From IMG/VR virus record IMGVR_UViG_3300042291_002130, positions 1 to 52,785 of that record: a DNA stretch of 52,785 nucleotides; one strand, 5' to 3'. The stretch comes from a virus. Made by a program: the position numbers and the translations under genes. The stretch's first letter is position 1; the number at the start of each line of letters is the position of its first letter. Shown in pieces: positions 8,367 through 16,225 of this stretch. Below the pieces are notes generated by a model. That model saw nothing but the letters and a program-made list of their open reading frames with translations, made no database searches and was not told the DNA's origin.

Positions 8367-8693
8367 TTACTTATTAATAAAACTTTCAAATGTTTTTATA
8401 AAACTCTCTTTTTCTTCAAATGGGTCCTTTTGGATATTTGGAGAATCTGAAATATTTGTTAAAAAATTATATACTTCTTGGATGTCGTCTGCTGATGATG
8501 CAATATGATCAACTGCCCATTCATGACCATTCTTTAAAACTTGATCTACTTGAGTATGGTCCATTTCAATAAGTTCATCAATCATTCTTTTTATAGTTTT
8601 AAGATTTCCAAAAAACATATAATTTATTTCTGAATTTTTTCTACATGAATTAGAGGATCCTCCGCATCCACATGAACATTTATAATCTTCCAT
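8367..8693 (-). CDS. Cys-rich N-terminus, leader-like C-terminus; unknown
   Basis: A 108-residue protein. The N-terminus has six cysteines in 19 residues (CSCGCGG, SNSC), likely a metal site or disulfide knot. The middle is helical; the C-terminus reads SFIKTFESFINK, similar to the leader of neighbouring proteins but at the end of the chain. It is 2 bases downstream of the 283-residue leader-tagged protein, so the two are co-expressed. Function unknown. Confidence 0.55.
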   Translation of the reverse strand: MEDYKCSCGCGGSSNSCRKNSEINYMFFGNLKTIKRMIDELIEMDHTQVDQVLKNGHEWAVDHIASSADDIQEVYNFLTNISDSPNIQKDPFEEKESFIKTFESFINK

Positions 8694-8695
8694 AA

Positions 8696-9547
8696 TTATT
8701 TTTTCTTTTTTTGAGCATTTAATAAATTAAGAGCTAACGTATTGCGTTTATGAGTCTTTGCATCCTTAGCATCGAGTTGAAGTCCAGGCTTCTTTTTATC
8801 TTTGTCTTTCTTTGTAAGTTCAGCTTCCTTCTTTGCAATTTTAGTTTTAGTAACTTTTCCACCTAATTCTTTTTTAAGAGCTCCTTTTTTAACATCCTTA
8901 AGTACATCAGCAATCCAGTCTCCTTTTTTACCTTCATTTACAAATTGATCAAAACTCATAATTTTTTTAGGGGATACTGATTCATTTGGTATAGTATTGA
9001 TATTTCCACTAACTGCTTCTGGTGTAACTGCTCCCATTTCCACTTGTTCATCTGATGCTGGTTTAACTACTTGTGAATCCTCAGTTGAAAGTTCGTTTGA
9101 CTTAATAAAGTTTATAGTAATTCCATTAATAATTTTAGGACTAATTGCAGAGAGGCTTTCAGTAACCGTTCCTCCATCTTTAATTCCATCAATTATTCTA
9201 TTTGCAGTATCAGTATCAATTTTAAAGATAATCGAATCATCTCCTTGAGAAACTTGGTGATCGCCTACATTAATAATTAGAGATTTAATATCTTTAATAT
9301 CAGTTTGGTTTTCAGCTTTTTTCCACTTAGCCTCATTTGTTGAATATTCTCCATCATTTATTAAATTATCCATATCAGCTTGAGTTAGCATTATTTCGAT
9401 TTGATATCCAGCATTTTTAAGTGCCTCAAAATCTTCAAGCTTAGGCTCAGTTAACTCAGTCGCTGACATTCCCATTTCTTCTGGGTTTAATGGAGCGCCC
9501 GTCTGTTCAGCTTCATATATTTTTGAAAAATTATAATATTTATGCAT
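8696..9547 (-). CDS. Leader-tagged protein with second internal leader and Lys-rich tail
   Basis: A 283-residue protein beginning MHKYYNFSKIYEAEQ, with a possible IYE cleavage site. Residues 35-160 form an alpha/beta domain (including SLIINVGDHQVSQGDDSIIFKID). A second leader-like motif, MSFDQFVNEG, lies at 197-206, followed by a strongly basic Lys-rich tail (about 208-283) suited to DNA binding, as in phage internal head proteins. Two leaders in one chain suggest a precursor cut into two packaged pieces; this is inference. It lies 14 bases downstream of the nucleotidyltransferase gene. Confidence 0.6.
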   Translation of the reverse strand: MHKYYNFSKIYEAEQTGAPLNPEEMGMSATELTEPKLEDFEALKNAGYQIEIMLTQADMDNLINDGEYSTNEAKWKKAENQTDIKDIKSLIINVGDHQVSQGDDSIIFKIDTDTANRIIDGIKDGGTVTESLSAISPKIINGITINFIKSNELSTEDSQVVKPASDEQVEMGAVTPEAVSGNINTIPNESVSPKKIMSFDQFVNEGKKGDWIADVLKDVKKGALKKELGGKVTKTKIAKKEAELTKKDKDKKKPGLQLDAKDAKTHKRNTLALNLLNAQKKKK

Positions 9548-9561
9548 AGTTCTTTATTTTT

Positions 9562-10302
9562 TTATTCTGAATATATTTTAGAGTATAGATCAGACATTGT
9601 TTCAATAATATCCTCAATTGTTCCATCTCTTCTTAGTTCCTTAAATACTAGATTTTCAACTGAAAACTCTCCGCCACTAGCTAATCCTTCTTTTCTAGAT
9701 TGCATGACTTTCTTCTTTAGTCTCTCTAGATAATCATACAGTTGTTGCGCAGCCATTCCATCAGCAGATCTCATCTTTTTCTTAATTAGTCTAAGTTCTG
9801 CTTTAATTACTCTCATCTTTTCATTAATATCCTTTTGATCAATTTCAGGTTCATTCCATTTAGGAACAATAATCCATTTATTATTAAGGACTGAGAAGAG
9901 ACCGGAGGCAATATGTTGTTCATCTTTATGTTGTACGTAACACTCTACATCATGTCCTCTAAGAACAACGTGATGGCGTTGATTCCACATAAAGCGCTGA
10001 CCGTCTAATGCTTTGCGAACAAGTTCAACATTTGTATCGATTGATGCAAAGTCAATAATTATGTGTACATCTAAATCTGAATCTGCATTCCAATTAAAAT
10101 TAGCCAATGATCCAGTTAATTGAATATCTAAAATAGGTACTTCTAATTTTAGAGTATTCCAAAAGTCTTGTGCAATTGCAAGTAACTTTGTTCTAATTTC
10201 AGGATCCATTTTACCCTCTTCCCAAAATTTAGAAGAGAGATCTTTATGATATTCAACGTCTTCATTAATCCATGAAATAAACGTTTTTGCTCTATTTTTC
10301 AA
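9562..10302 (-). CDS. Leader-tagged nucleotidyltransferase (Pol-beta superfamily)
   Basis: A 246-residue protein. It opens with MKNRAKTFISWINEDVE, matching the capsid-targeting leader (TFISWINED). A nucleotidyltransferase domain follows: the helix-strand with Gly64-Ser65 (LTGSLANFNWN), then Asp76-x-Asp78 in DSDLDVHIII as metal ligands, and Glu120 in VECYV as the likely third carboxylate. The C-terminal part is a basic coiled coil (about 145-185) and a small acidic end. Such enzymes transfer NMP to nucleic acid, protein or small molecules; the substrate cannot be read here. The leader and late promoter suggest it is packaged and injected. Confidence 0.75.
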   Translation of the reverse strand: MKNRAKTFISWINEDVEYHKDLSSKFWEEGKMDPEIRTKLLAIAQDFWNTLKLEVPILDIQLTGSLANFNWNADSDLDVHIIIDFASIDTNVELVRKALDGQRFMWNQRHHVVLRGHDVECYVQHKDEQHIASGLFSVLNNKWIIVPKWNEPEIDQKDINEKMRVIKAELRLIKKKMRSADGMAAQQLYDYLERLKKKVMQSRKEGLASGGEFSVENLVFKELRRDGTIEDIIETMSDLYSKIYSE

Positions 10303-10321
10303 AGGTTGATAGTAATTTATG

Positions 10322-10330
10322 TTATTTATC
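10322..10330 (-). promoter_or_regulatory. Late promoter GATAAATAA
   Basis: Minus-strand AAGATAAATAACATAAATT, about 20 bases before the nucleotidyltransferase start at 10302. Confidence 0.65.
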
Positions 10331-10343
10331 TTATCAATATTCA

Positions 10344-10352
10344 GATAAATAT
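10344..10352 (+). promoter_or_regulatory. Possible late promoter GATAAATAT, very short leader
   Basis: CAGATAAATATTATT directly before ATG at 10357, only 4 bases apart, so the transcript would start at or near the ATG. It pairs back-to-back with the minus-strand late promoter 14 bases away. Confidence 0.45.
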
Positions 10353-10356
10353 TATT

Positions 10357-11259
10357 ATGAACAAGTATATTAAATCATACATTCCAATTAATGAATCAGT
10401 CCAACAACATGGAATAATCTTAATTAAAGGAAAACCAAAAGGAAAATCTGGAGATCAAATGCTCTATGCAACTCATGTTAATTCATCAGTCGAGATTAGA
10501 CCAGGTGCAACCATGTTACTTTTATCTGATACTTTTTATCGAATAATTAAGGGTGATTCTGGGAAGTTAAAAGGGGTTAAAATAAATTGGCGAGATGAAG
10601 ACTCTTTAAAGTCTGTACTTAATTTTAAATCTCCAGGTAAATTAAGCGTTGTTAGAAATAATAATAAGACTCCATATCATTGGAAGACCTTAAAGCATAC
10701 TAATTTGACGGCTGCTCTATCTGCAGTTGATGGAGATATTAATACTTCATCGTATATTTTTGAATCAGTTGAACAGATTAGTCCTAAATTAACTACTCAA
10801 CTTCTTTCAGATACACTCAATTCAATTTTTTTAGGAACAGATAACTCAGTTATTCTACTTGATTGTCACGTACCTACTAGTGCATTAGAAGATTCTCTTT
10901 CAGGAGATGATGATCGAGGCCATCATGAAACAGAGTGGGAATTTTCACTAGATTGTTTATATATCGGTCGACCTGAACTAGACCAAGAATTAAAATCGAC
11001 AGGTATGCGGCGATTTACCGTAGAATTTCAACTAACTACTGAATTTAATTATAATTCATGGTATGATCCAGGAGACAGAGATACTCCTGGAGATGGTGGG
11101 ACTGACCTTGAGGATTTCCGTACATCAATTAATATGATATATTTAGATGGCGAAGAAACAAATTTTGAACCGTCTGAAAAGTTTATTACTACTATCTCTG
11201 AATATTCTGATGGTGATGTTGATTCATGGATAAAAAAGAATAATGTAACATTTATTTAA
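10357..11259 (+). CDS. Leader-tagged virion-type protein, unknown
   Basis: A 300-residue protein beginning MNKYIKSYIPINESVQQ, with the leader-like SYIPINES. An upstream ATG at 10306 would add a hydrophobic stretch encoded by promoter sequence; 10357 has the usual ATTATTATG context and is preferred. Beta-rich middle with repeated acidic loops (DCHVPTS, WYDPGDRDTPGDGG) and no transmembrane helix. It is divergent from the nucleotidyltransferase, with both late promoters between them. No domain recognised. Confidence 0.6.
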   Translation: MNKYIKSYIPINESVQQHGIILIKGKPKGKSGDQMLYATHVNSSVEIRPGATMLLLSDTFYRIIKGDSGKLKGVKINWRDEDSLKSVLNFKSPGKLSVVRNNNKTPYHWKTLKHTNLTAALSAVDGDINTSSYIFESVEQISPKLTTQLLSDTLNSIFLGTDNSVILLDCHVPTSALEDSLSGDDDRGHHETEWEFSLDCLYIGRPELDQELKSTGMRRFTVEFQLTTEFNYNSWYDPGDRDTPGDGGTDLEDFRTSINMIYLDGEETNFEPSEKFITTISEYSDGDVDSWIKKNNVTFI

Positions 11260-11313
11260 TCTAAAATTTTTAATTAATCCAAATAATTGTGTATTTTAAT
11301 AAAAAATATAATT

Positions 11314-11691
11314 ATGGATTCTTCTTTAGCTAGTTCCGATTTTAATAAATTTTTAAAATCAATCAGTGGTCTAGAAAACGGATTTTTTTCTGGGCGCGCG
11401 CCTATTATGGATCGTGGATTTTTTCAAGTTAGTGATGGGTGGTTACCTCTTATCCAATTACTAATTGAAGATCTAATAAAATTAGGTTGGGATAAACAAT
11501 TATGCGACTCCAAAGAAAAATTCGGCGGTCTGCGATTTTATATTAATTCAGGAAGTGATGAAATTCACCAGCGAATAAGTCAAGCTGAACGTGAAAGTTA
11601 TCTGATTTGTGAAAAATGTGGTAAACCTGGAGAATTACGAAAGGATTCTGGCTGGTGGACTACTCTATGCGATACTCACCATAAACATTAA
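11314..11691 (+). CDS. Zinc-ribbon protein, conserved phage type
   Basis: A 125-residue protein. ATG 11287 is possible, but 11314 (ATAATTATG) fits local start context better. The core KFGGLRFYINSG (about 62-73) is followed by CEKCGKPGELRKDSGWWTTLC, then DTHHKH: two CxxC-like ligand pairs for zinc with a final Cys/His-rich end. I recall this KFGGLRFY plus zinc-ribbon pattern in uncharacterised proteins of many phages and bacteria. Role unknown. First gene of the long plus-strand metabolic operon. Confidence 0.6.
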   Translation: MDSSLASSDFNKFLKSISGLENGFFSGRAPIMDRGFFQVSDGWLPLIQLLIEDLIKLGWDKQLCDSKEKFGGLRFYINSGSDEIHQRISQAERESYLICEKCGKPGELRKDSGWWTTLCDTHHKH

Positions 11692-11699
11692 TACAAACA

Positions 11700-12095
11700 A
11701 TGAAAAATTTATTTTTAGATGATTTTCGACAACCTCGGGATGCATGTTATATTGTTAGCAATCCTAAGATTTATTGGGATGGAGAATGGGAAATAGTAAA
11801 AAACTATTTAGAATTTTGTGGATGGATAAAGAGACATGGCTTACCTAAAATAGTAAGCTTTGACCATGATCTCGCTGATATACATTATGAAATTGACTTT
11901 AACGATTGGAATGATGCGACTGCTGACCAACTTGGAGTTGAAGAAACTGGTTTAGATTGTGCAAAATGGCTAGTCAATTACTGCATGGACAATGGTTTTA
12001 AATTACCTGAGTATTATGTACACTCAGCAAACCCAGTTGGAAGAAAGAATATTCAACTATATTTAGATAATTCAAAACAACACTTAGATTTATGA
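11700..12095 (+). CDS. Cyclic-phosphate-processing-type receiver domain protein
   Basis: A 131-residue, single-domain receiver-like fold: LFLDDFRQP at 4-12 (acidic pair Asp7-Asp8), VSFDHDL at 52-58, TGLDCAKWLVNY at 83-94 and HSANPVGRKNI at 108-118. The DDxRxP, FDHDL and HSANPVG triad identifies the divergent REC family linked by comparative genomics to cyclic phosphate processing (cREC). In bacteria it is often stand-alone with nucleotide or RNA-repair genes. Here it is in an operon with nucleotide and ADP-ribose enzymes. Exact reaction unknown. Confidence 0.7.
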   Translation: MKNLFLDDFRQPRDACYIVSNPKIYWDGEWEIVKNYLEFCGWIKRHGLPKIVSFDHDLADIHYEIDFNDWNDATADQLGVEETGLDCAKWLVNYCMDNGFKLPEYYVHSANPVGRKNIQLYLDNSKQHLDL

Positions 12096-12502
12096 TAGAG
12101 GTAAATAAAAAACTAGAGAAATTAAAAGCTTTCCTAGCTTCAGAAGAAGGACAAAAAAAATTAGAAGAGCTTGCCATTACGATGGACCTTGATAATAAAC
12201 ATAGACTTCGTTGGGTTGAACGCTTTAAAAAATATTCAGAAGGAAGATTAGATGAAGTACTTGAAAAAATAATTAACAAGTATGGCTCAGACGAGTATGT
12301 TAGATCGGAATACAGTAGAGGATATCAACCGCGTGAAGAACTTTTATGGGTGGCTTATGAATTTGCAACACATTATTGTCTTCCATGCGAAGATGAAAAA
12401 TACTTAAATTCATTTACCGCAGACGCATATTATATTGGATCGTATGTAATTCAATTAATGAATGGCCAGGGATCAGTAATTAAAATACAAAATATATGTT
12501 AA
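12092..12502 (+). CDS. Hypothetical protein
   Basis: A 136-residue, mainly helical charged protein; its start overlaps the previous stop by 4 bases (ATGA). N-terminal helix EVNKKLEKLKAFLASEEGQKK, central FKKYSEGRLDEVLEKIINKYGS, C-terminal YLNSFTADAYYIGSYVIQLMNGQGS. No motif recognised. It overlaps the YqeY gene by 7 bases, so all three are translationally coupled. Confidence 0.55.
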   Translation: MIEVNKKLEKLKAFLASEEGQKKLEELAITMDLDNKHRLRWVERFKKYSEGRLDEVLEKIINKYGSDEYVRSEYSRGYQPREELLWVAYEFATHYCLPCEDEKYLNSFTADAYYIGSYVIQLMNGQGSVIKIQNIC

Positions 12503-12903
12503 GAGAACAAATTTATGCAGATTATATGACATCCTTTAAAGAGAGAGATACTGTCAAGAAAAATCTATTATCCGTAGTTAAAGGAGAGATCCAAACACTC
12601 GAGAAAAATTTAGGAGTTGACTCGCTAGATGATAATGAAGTAACTAAGATTTTAAATAAAGTTGCAAAATCATTACGTGAAGTTTTAATAACTGATAGTG
12701 CAACCGTTATTTCAGATGTTAGAGTTGAATTAGATATTATCGAAGCTTATTTACCAAAGCAAATGACTGAAGAAGAAATCAAATCTAAGATCAATGAATT
12801 AATTAATAATGGTGCTGGAAATGTTGCAGAAATTATGAGAGCTTTTGCTACTCTTCCAGCTGACCGAAAACAAGTTTCACAAATTTATCAAACTTTAAAA
12901 TAA
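12496..12903 (+). CDS. YqeY/GatB-tail-like protein
   Basis: A 135-residue protein with the YqeY layout: an N-terminal helical bundle (DYMTSFKERDTVKKNLLSVVKGEI, where most family members have KNxLRLLxAEIK) and a C-terminal helical domain (IIEAYLPKQMTEEEIKSKINELI). YqeY domains resemble the tRNA-binding tail of GatB, but the free-standing protein has no settled role. Length matches the family (about 150). Phage versions are known. It sits before the PRPP-synthetase gene. Confidence 0.75.
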   Translation: MLREQIYADYMTSFKERDTVKKNLLSVVKGEIQTLEKNLGVDSLDDNEVTKILNKVAKSLREVLITDSATVISDVRVELDIIEAYLPKQMTEEEIKSKINELINNGAGNVAEIMRAFATLPADRKQVSQIYQTLK

Positions 12904-12904
12904 T

Positions 12905-13822
12905 ATGAGTAACGTATATCTTCTTAATTTAGCATATCCTGAAAAATCGAAAGTTTCCTTTGAAAAAACTAAATTTCCAGACGGACAGCAATCCATTCGG
13001 ATAACTTCTGATATTTCATCAGCTGTTGCAGTTAAAATCTATTCTAGATTTAATAACTTTAAAGATCTTGAATTAATACTATGTGCGACTTCTGCTTTAA
13101 AGAATTTAGGATTAACTGATATCTTTCTCTATATTCCATATTTCTTAGGTGGACGTAGTGATCGTAAATTTGAAGACGGCTCAATTAATTATATTAAAGA
13201 TATTATTGCCCCAATTATTAATGCACAACATTATAAGGGAGTTATTGTCTTAGATCCTCATTCTGACGTTATTGAGGCATGTATTGATAACTTAGATAAA
13301 ATAGACAATACTTCACTAGTTAAGGCTGCTCTTGGTGAAATAGTAGACTCTTTGTCTAAATTTCAATTTGATATATCATCTACTTCTCAAATTTGCATGG
13401 TTTCTCCAGATGCTGGCGCACTTAAGAAAATATATTCAGTTGCTAAGGACTGTGGAGTATCAAATGTTATAACTGCATCAAAGGTCAGAGATCTCTCTAC
13501 TGGTAAAATATTACATACTGAGGTTCCATTAGTGAATATCAAGTCTAGTCCTACCGTTTTTGTAATCGTTGATGATATTTGTGATGGAGGTAGAACTTTT
13601 ATTGAAGTGGCAAAAGCAATTCGTACACGCCGACCTATGCCAGAATATCAAGATAAAATATTCTTAATCGTTAGTCATGGAATATTTTCAAATGGGCTAT
13701 ATGACTTATCCAAATGGGTCGATGGAATATATTCGACTAATAGTCGCGCTGATATTAAAGCTGACGAGTTTTCAGAATACACAGTTCCTTCTACTTTTTT
13801 AACTCAATTTAACATATATTAA
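12905..13822 (+). CDS. prs: Ribose-phosphate pyrophosphokinase family (Prs / Adps-like)
   Basis: A 305-residue PRPP-synthetase family protein. Recognisable parts are FPDGQQSIRI at 24-33, the flexible-loop region YFLGGRSDRKF at 79-89, the metal-binding LDPHSD at 116-121, SPDAGALKK at 167-175 and the PRPP loop IVDDICDGGRTF at 221-232. Bacterial Prs makes PRPP from ribose 5-phosphate and ATP. In the phage NARP1 pathway a relative (Adps) pyrophosphorylates ADP-ribose, and a NAMPT homologue (Namat) then makes NAD+. A NAMPT-family gene lies 5.3 kb downstream, so either NAD salvage or NARP1 is plausible; sequence alone does not separate them. Confidence 0.85.
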   Translation: MSNVYLLNLAYPEKSKVSFEKTKFPDGQQSIRITSDISSAVAVKIYSRFNNFKDLELILCATSALKNLGLTDIFLYIPYFLGGRSDRKFEDGSINYIKDIIAPIINAQHYKGVIVLDPHSDVIEACIDNLDKIDNTSLVKAALGEIVDSLSKFQFDISSTSQICMVSPDAGALKKIYSVAKDCGVSNVITASKVRDLSTGKILHTEVPLVNIKSSPTVFVIVDDICDGGRTFIEVAKAIRTRRPMPEYQDKIFLIVSHGIFSNGLYDLSKWVDGIYSTNSRADIKADEFSEYTVPSTFLTQFNIY

Positions 13823-13823
13823 T

Positions 13824-14291
13824 ATGAGAGTAATTAAACCGCCACACTCTTTATCTAAAGCTGGTGCAAATATTTCAACAATATTTTTAGCAGGAAGTAT
13901 TGAAATGGGATCGTCCGAAGATTGGCAATCTAAAATTGAAGAACGCCTTAATTCTCGCGGAGATGAACTAGTTATTTTAAATCCACGTAGGGATAGTTGG
14001 GATTCAAGTTGGACTCAAGAGTTTACAAATCCTCAGTTTTATCAACAAGTAAATTGGGAACTCTCTTGTTTAGATACAGCTAGCTTAATTATTATGTATT
14101 TTTCGCCAGATACAAAATCCCCAATCTCTTTACTTGAACTTGGATTATATGCAAGCTCTGGAAAAATAGTAGTATGCTGCCCTGATGGTTTTTGGAGAAA
14201 GGGTAATGTTGAAATAGTTTGTGAAAATTATGGAATTCCTTTATATGAAACATTTGAAGATCTTTTAACTTTTATTGAAACGGTAGTATAA
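13824..14291 (+). CDS. Nucleoside 2-deoxyribosyltransferase-like protein
   Basis: A 155-residue protein with the fold signature FLAGSIEMGSSEDWQSKIE at about 21-39, ILNPRRDSWD at about 52-61, a WELSCLDTASLIIMYF stretch and SLLELGLYASSGK at about 106-118, whose Glu fits the nucleophile of deoxyribosyltransferases. The family cleaves or exchanges N-glycosidic bonds; related members act on modified nucleotides or NAD-like molecules. It follows the PRPP-synthetase gene after one base, so a joint role in base or ADP-ribose handling is likely but unproven. Confidence 0.75.
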   Translation: MRVIKPPHSLSKAGANISTIFLAGSIEMGSSEDWQSKIEERLNSRGDELVILNPRRDSWDSSWTQEFTNPQFYQQVNWELSCLDTASLIIMYFSPDTKSPISLLELGLYASSGKIVVCCPDGFWRKGNVEIVCENYGIPLYETFEDLLTFIETVV

Positions 14292-14307
14292 TAATAATAA
14301 TAATAAT

Positions 14308-14481
14308 ATGGAATACTTAAAATTTATATTTTCAGGAGTTTGGATATTTTTAGGAATCTTGATATTGGTGGTAACTATCTTAAATTTCGTATATGATTGT
14401 TGGAATTCCTTTTGGAAGTATATTACTTCTGGAATGAGAGAACCTAAAACTAAAAATGATAATTTAACTAATATCGATTAA
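14308..14481 (+). CDS. Small single-span membrane protein (57 aa)
   Basis: A short frame of 57 residues starting MEYLKFIFSGVWIFLGIL, with one membrane helix at about 7-29 (all Ile/Leu/Val/Phe/Trp), then aromatic residues and a hydrophilic charged tail. Start after a run of TAA repeats (AATAATATG); stop two bases before the next ATG, so spacing supports real coding. Candidate for a small membrane modulator; too little to assign holin or inner-membrane function. Confidence 0.6.
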   Translation: MEYLKFIFSGVWIFLGILILVVTILNFVYDCWNSFWKYITSGMREPKTKNDNLTNID

Positions 14482-14482
14482 T

Positions 14483-14920
14483 ATGAAACTTGAAGATATT
14501 TCCCAAGAAATAAAAAACTTACCTACTTATATTGGTACCGGTTTTAGAACCATGGCAGAAGGTAGAAACATTATTGAAAATACTAAAGAGTATACTTCAA
14601 ATATGAAAGACTCTACTAAAAAATACTATGGACGCGGTGGAGCTGGCGGATTTATCTGTAAGCATGGAATCTATAATCAGTTTATTGATCTCTCTAAACA
14701 GGATGGCAAATGGGATAATCGATTTATTGGAGACCGTTTTATTGAATCTTGGAAAAATCCAAATGATGTTGAAGAAATTGATGAATGGAAAGAAGGTAAA
14801 AAAGATATGATTATTCGACTATTTATAAAAGAAGTCAGCGAATCAAAATATATGGGCCAAGGAATTTATTATTATAATGGCTCTTCTCAAACTGGGGTAA
14901 TGTGGTCCCTTTTAAAATAA
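14483..14920 (+). CDS. Hypothetical protein
   Basis: A 145-residue soluble protein. A Gly-rich segment YYGRGGAGGFICKHG at about 49-63 sits between charged helices; the C-terminus is YNGSSQTGVMWSLLK. It is closely spaced in the metabolic operon. I do not recognise a family. The Gly-rich loop might bind phosphate, which is only a guess from composition. Confidence 0.55.
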   Translation: MKLEDISQEIKNLPTYIGTGFRTMAEGRNIIENTKEYTSNMKDSTKKYYGRGGAGGFICKHGIYNQFIDLSKQDGKWDNRFIGDRFIESWKNPNDVEEIDEWKEGKKDMIIRLFIKEVSESKYMGQGIYYYNGSSQTGVMWSLLK

Positions 14921-14925
14921 AATAT

Positions 14926-15501
14926 ATGATACTTAACAGAACAAGAATTAGACAATTACTAGACGAAACTCGAATGGGTTCAGCTAGAACTGACTTTAAC
15001 CAAGTAGATAGACTATATGGTTTAAAAATGTTAATTGATGACCATGTAACTCGGGACTCAGTTATTGTTGAGATCGGATCATTTTCAGGAAAGAGCAGTG
15101 AACTATTTGCATTACATTGTAAGCAATTAATGTGTGTTGATGTTTGGCAAGAATATTGGGAACTTGATGGAGTTACTTTAAGTAACGCTGAATTAGTTTT
15201 TGATGAAATGCTTAAGAATTATGATAACATTCATAAATTAAAGATGAATAGTGTAGCCGGCTCTATGGAATTTGATAATGAATCACTAGATCTTGTCTAT
15301 ATTGATGCTGCTCATGATTATGAGAATACTATGAATGATATTCGCTCATGGTTTCCAAAAGTAAAAAAGGGTGGAATTGTTGCAGGTCATGATTATCGAT
15401 ATGATCCAAATATTAAAGTATATGAGGTCGTAAATGAAGTATTTGGGCAAGATTATAAAATAGAAACTTATCCAGATAGTAGCTGGACTATTCGAAAATA
15501 A
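14926..15501 (+). CDS. Class I SAM-dependent methyltransferase
   Basis: A 191-residue methyltransferase of the Methyltransf_24 type. The SAM-binding motif I is IVEIGSFSGKSSELFA at about 46-61, motif II is QLMCVDVWQ, and motif IV-like LDLVYIDAAHDYENTMNDI at about 116-134; KKGGIVAGHDY follows. The start at 14926 (AAATATATG) is preferred over 14902, which lies in the upstream gene. These enzymes often act on sugars or small molecules; the substrate is not apparent. Confidence 0.8.
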   Translation: MILNRTRIRQLLDETRMGSARTDFNQVDRLYGLKMLIDDHVTRDSVIVEIGSFSGKSSELFALHCKQLMCVDVWQEYWELDGVTLSNAELVFDEMLKNYDNIHKLKMNSVAGSMEFDNESLDLVYIDAAHDYENTMNDIRSWFPKVKKGGIVAGHDYRYDPNIKVYEVVNEVFGQDYKIETYPDSSWTIRK

Positions 15502-15506
15502 TTTAT

Positions 15507-15755
15507 ATGGAAAGTCCAGGATCTTACATCGGCGCAATAATCGGTATGATTATTGTTGGTGTTTTAGGAACACTTATGGTAATTGATATTCGCAAAGACA
15601 TGACAGTAATTGATACTCGAGTTGAAACTGTGGATGGAAAAACATATGATTGTACTGAAGCAAACTCAAGTGATAATGGTATGACTTATATCAGAAAGCC
15701 TTATTACATAACAATGCCTTCAAGAAACATTAAACTAATTAAAAGAATAAAATGA
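15507..15755 (+). CDS. Small membrane protein, unknown
   Basis: An 82-residue protein with an N-terminal membrane helix (about 7-27, YIGAIIGMIIVGVLGTLMVID) followed by a soluble, basic C-terminus. It overlaps the macro-domain gene by 4 bases. No signal-cleavage site is obvious. Role unknown. Confidence 0.6.
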   Translation: MESPGSYIGAIIGMIIVGVLGTLMVIDIRKDMTVIDTRVETVDGKTYDCTEANSSDNGMTYIRKPYYITMPSRNIKLIKRIK

Positions 15756-16225
15756 ATTATCAAGAAGTAGACGGAGACTTAATTACACTTGCTACGGCTG
15801 GTACATTTGATGTTATTGCTCATGGGTGTAATTGTCATTCAACCATGGGTGCAGGGATTGCTCCACAGATGGCAAAGGCTTTTGGATGTGATCGTTTTAT
15901 AATGGAACGTATAGGATCCGATGTTAACAAATTAGGTAACATTGATTACCAAACATTAAATTATAATGAAAAGGAACTTACTGTTGTAAATGCCTATACT
16001 CAATTTAACTATGGAAGGAATCATGCTGATGGTGATGCTAAACCTTTAAGCTATGAAGCACTTACACTGTGTATGAAAAAGATAAACATGCTATTTGCAG
16101 GAAAACATATAGGTCTACCTAAAATCGGTGCTGGTCTTGCTGGTGGCGATTGGGAAAAGATTAAAGCAATCATTCAAAGAGAACTTAGAGATTGTCAAGT
16201 AACTATTGTAAACTATAAGAAATAA
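15752..16225 (+). CDS. Macro domain protein (ADP-ribose binding)
   Basis: A 157-residue stand-alone macro domain: DGDLITLATAGTFDVIAHGCNCHSTMGAGIAPQM at about 7-40 contains the characteristic GDL, AHGCN and MGAGIA adenosine and distal-ribose loops; IGLPKIGAGLAGGDWEKI at about 120-137 is the second phosphate loop. This subtype resembles ADP-ribose 1''-phosphate phosphatase (Poa1-like). Macro domains bind or hydrolyse ADP-ribose, its phosphate ester or ADP-ribosyl groups. It shares an operon with the PRPP-synthetase family gene and the deoxyribosyltransferase-like gene, so it may recycle ADP-ribose derivatives made by host defence. Confidence 0.85.
   Translation: MNYQEVDGDLITLATAGTFDVIAHGCNCHSTMGAGIAPQMAKAFGCDRFIMERIGSDVNKLGNIDYQTLNYNEKELTVVNAYTQFNYGRNHADGDAKPLSYEALTLCMKKINMLFAGKHIGLPKIGAGLAGGDWEKIKAIIQRELRDCQVTIVNYKK

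Noticed and set aside
8997-9248. 83-residue plus-strand frame inside the 283-residue leader protein gene
   Set aside because: Antisense shadow; the minus-strand frame has a leader motif and operon spacing.
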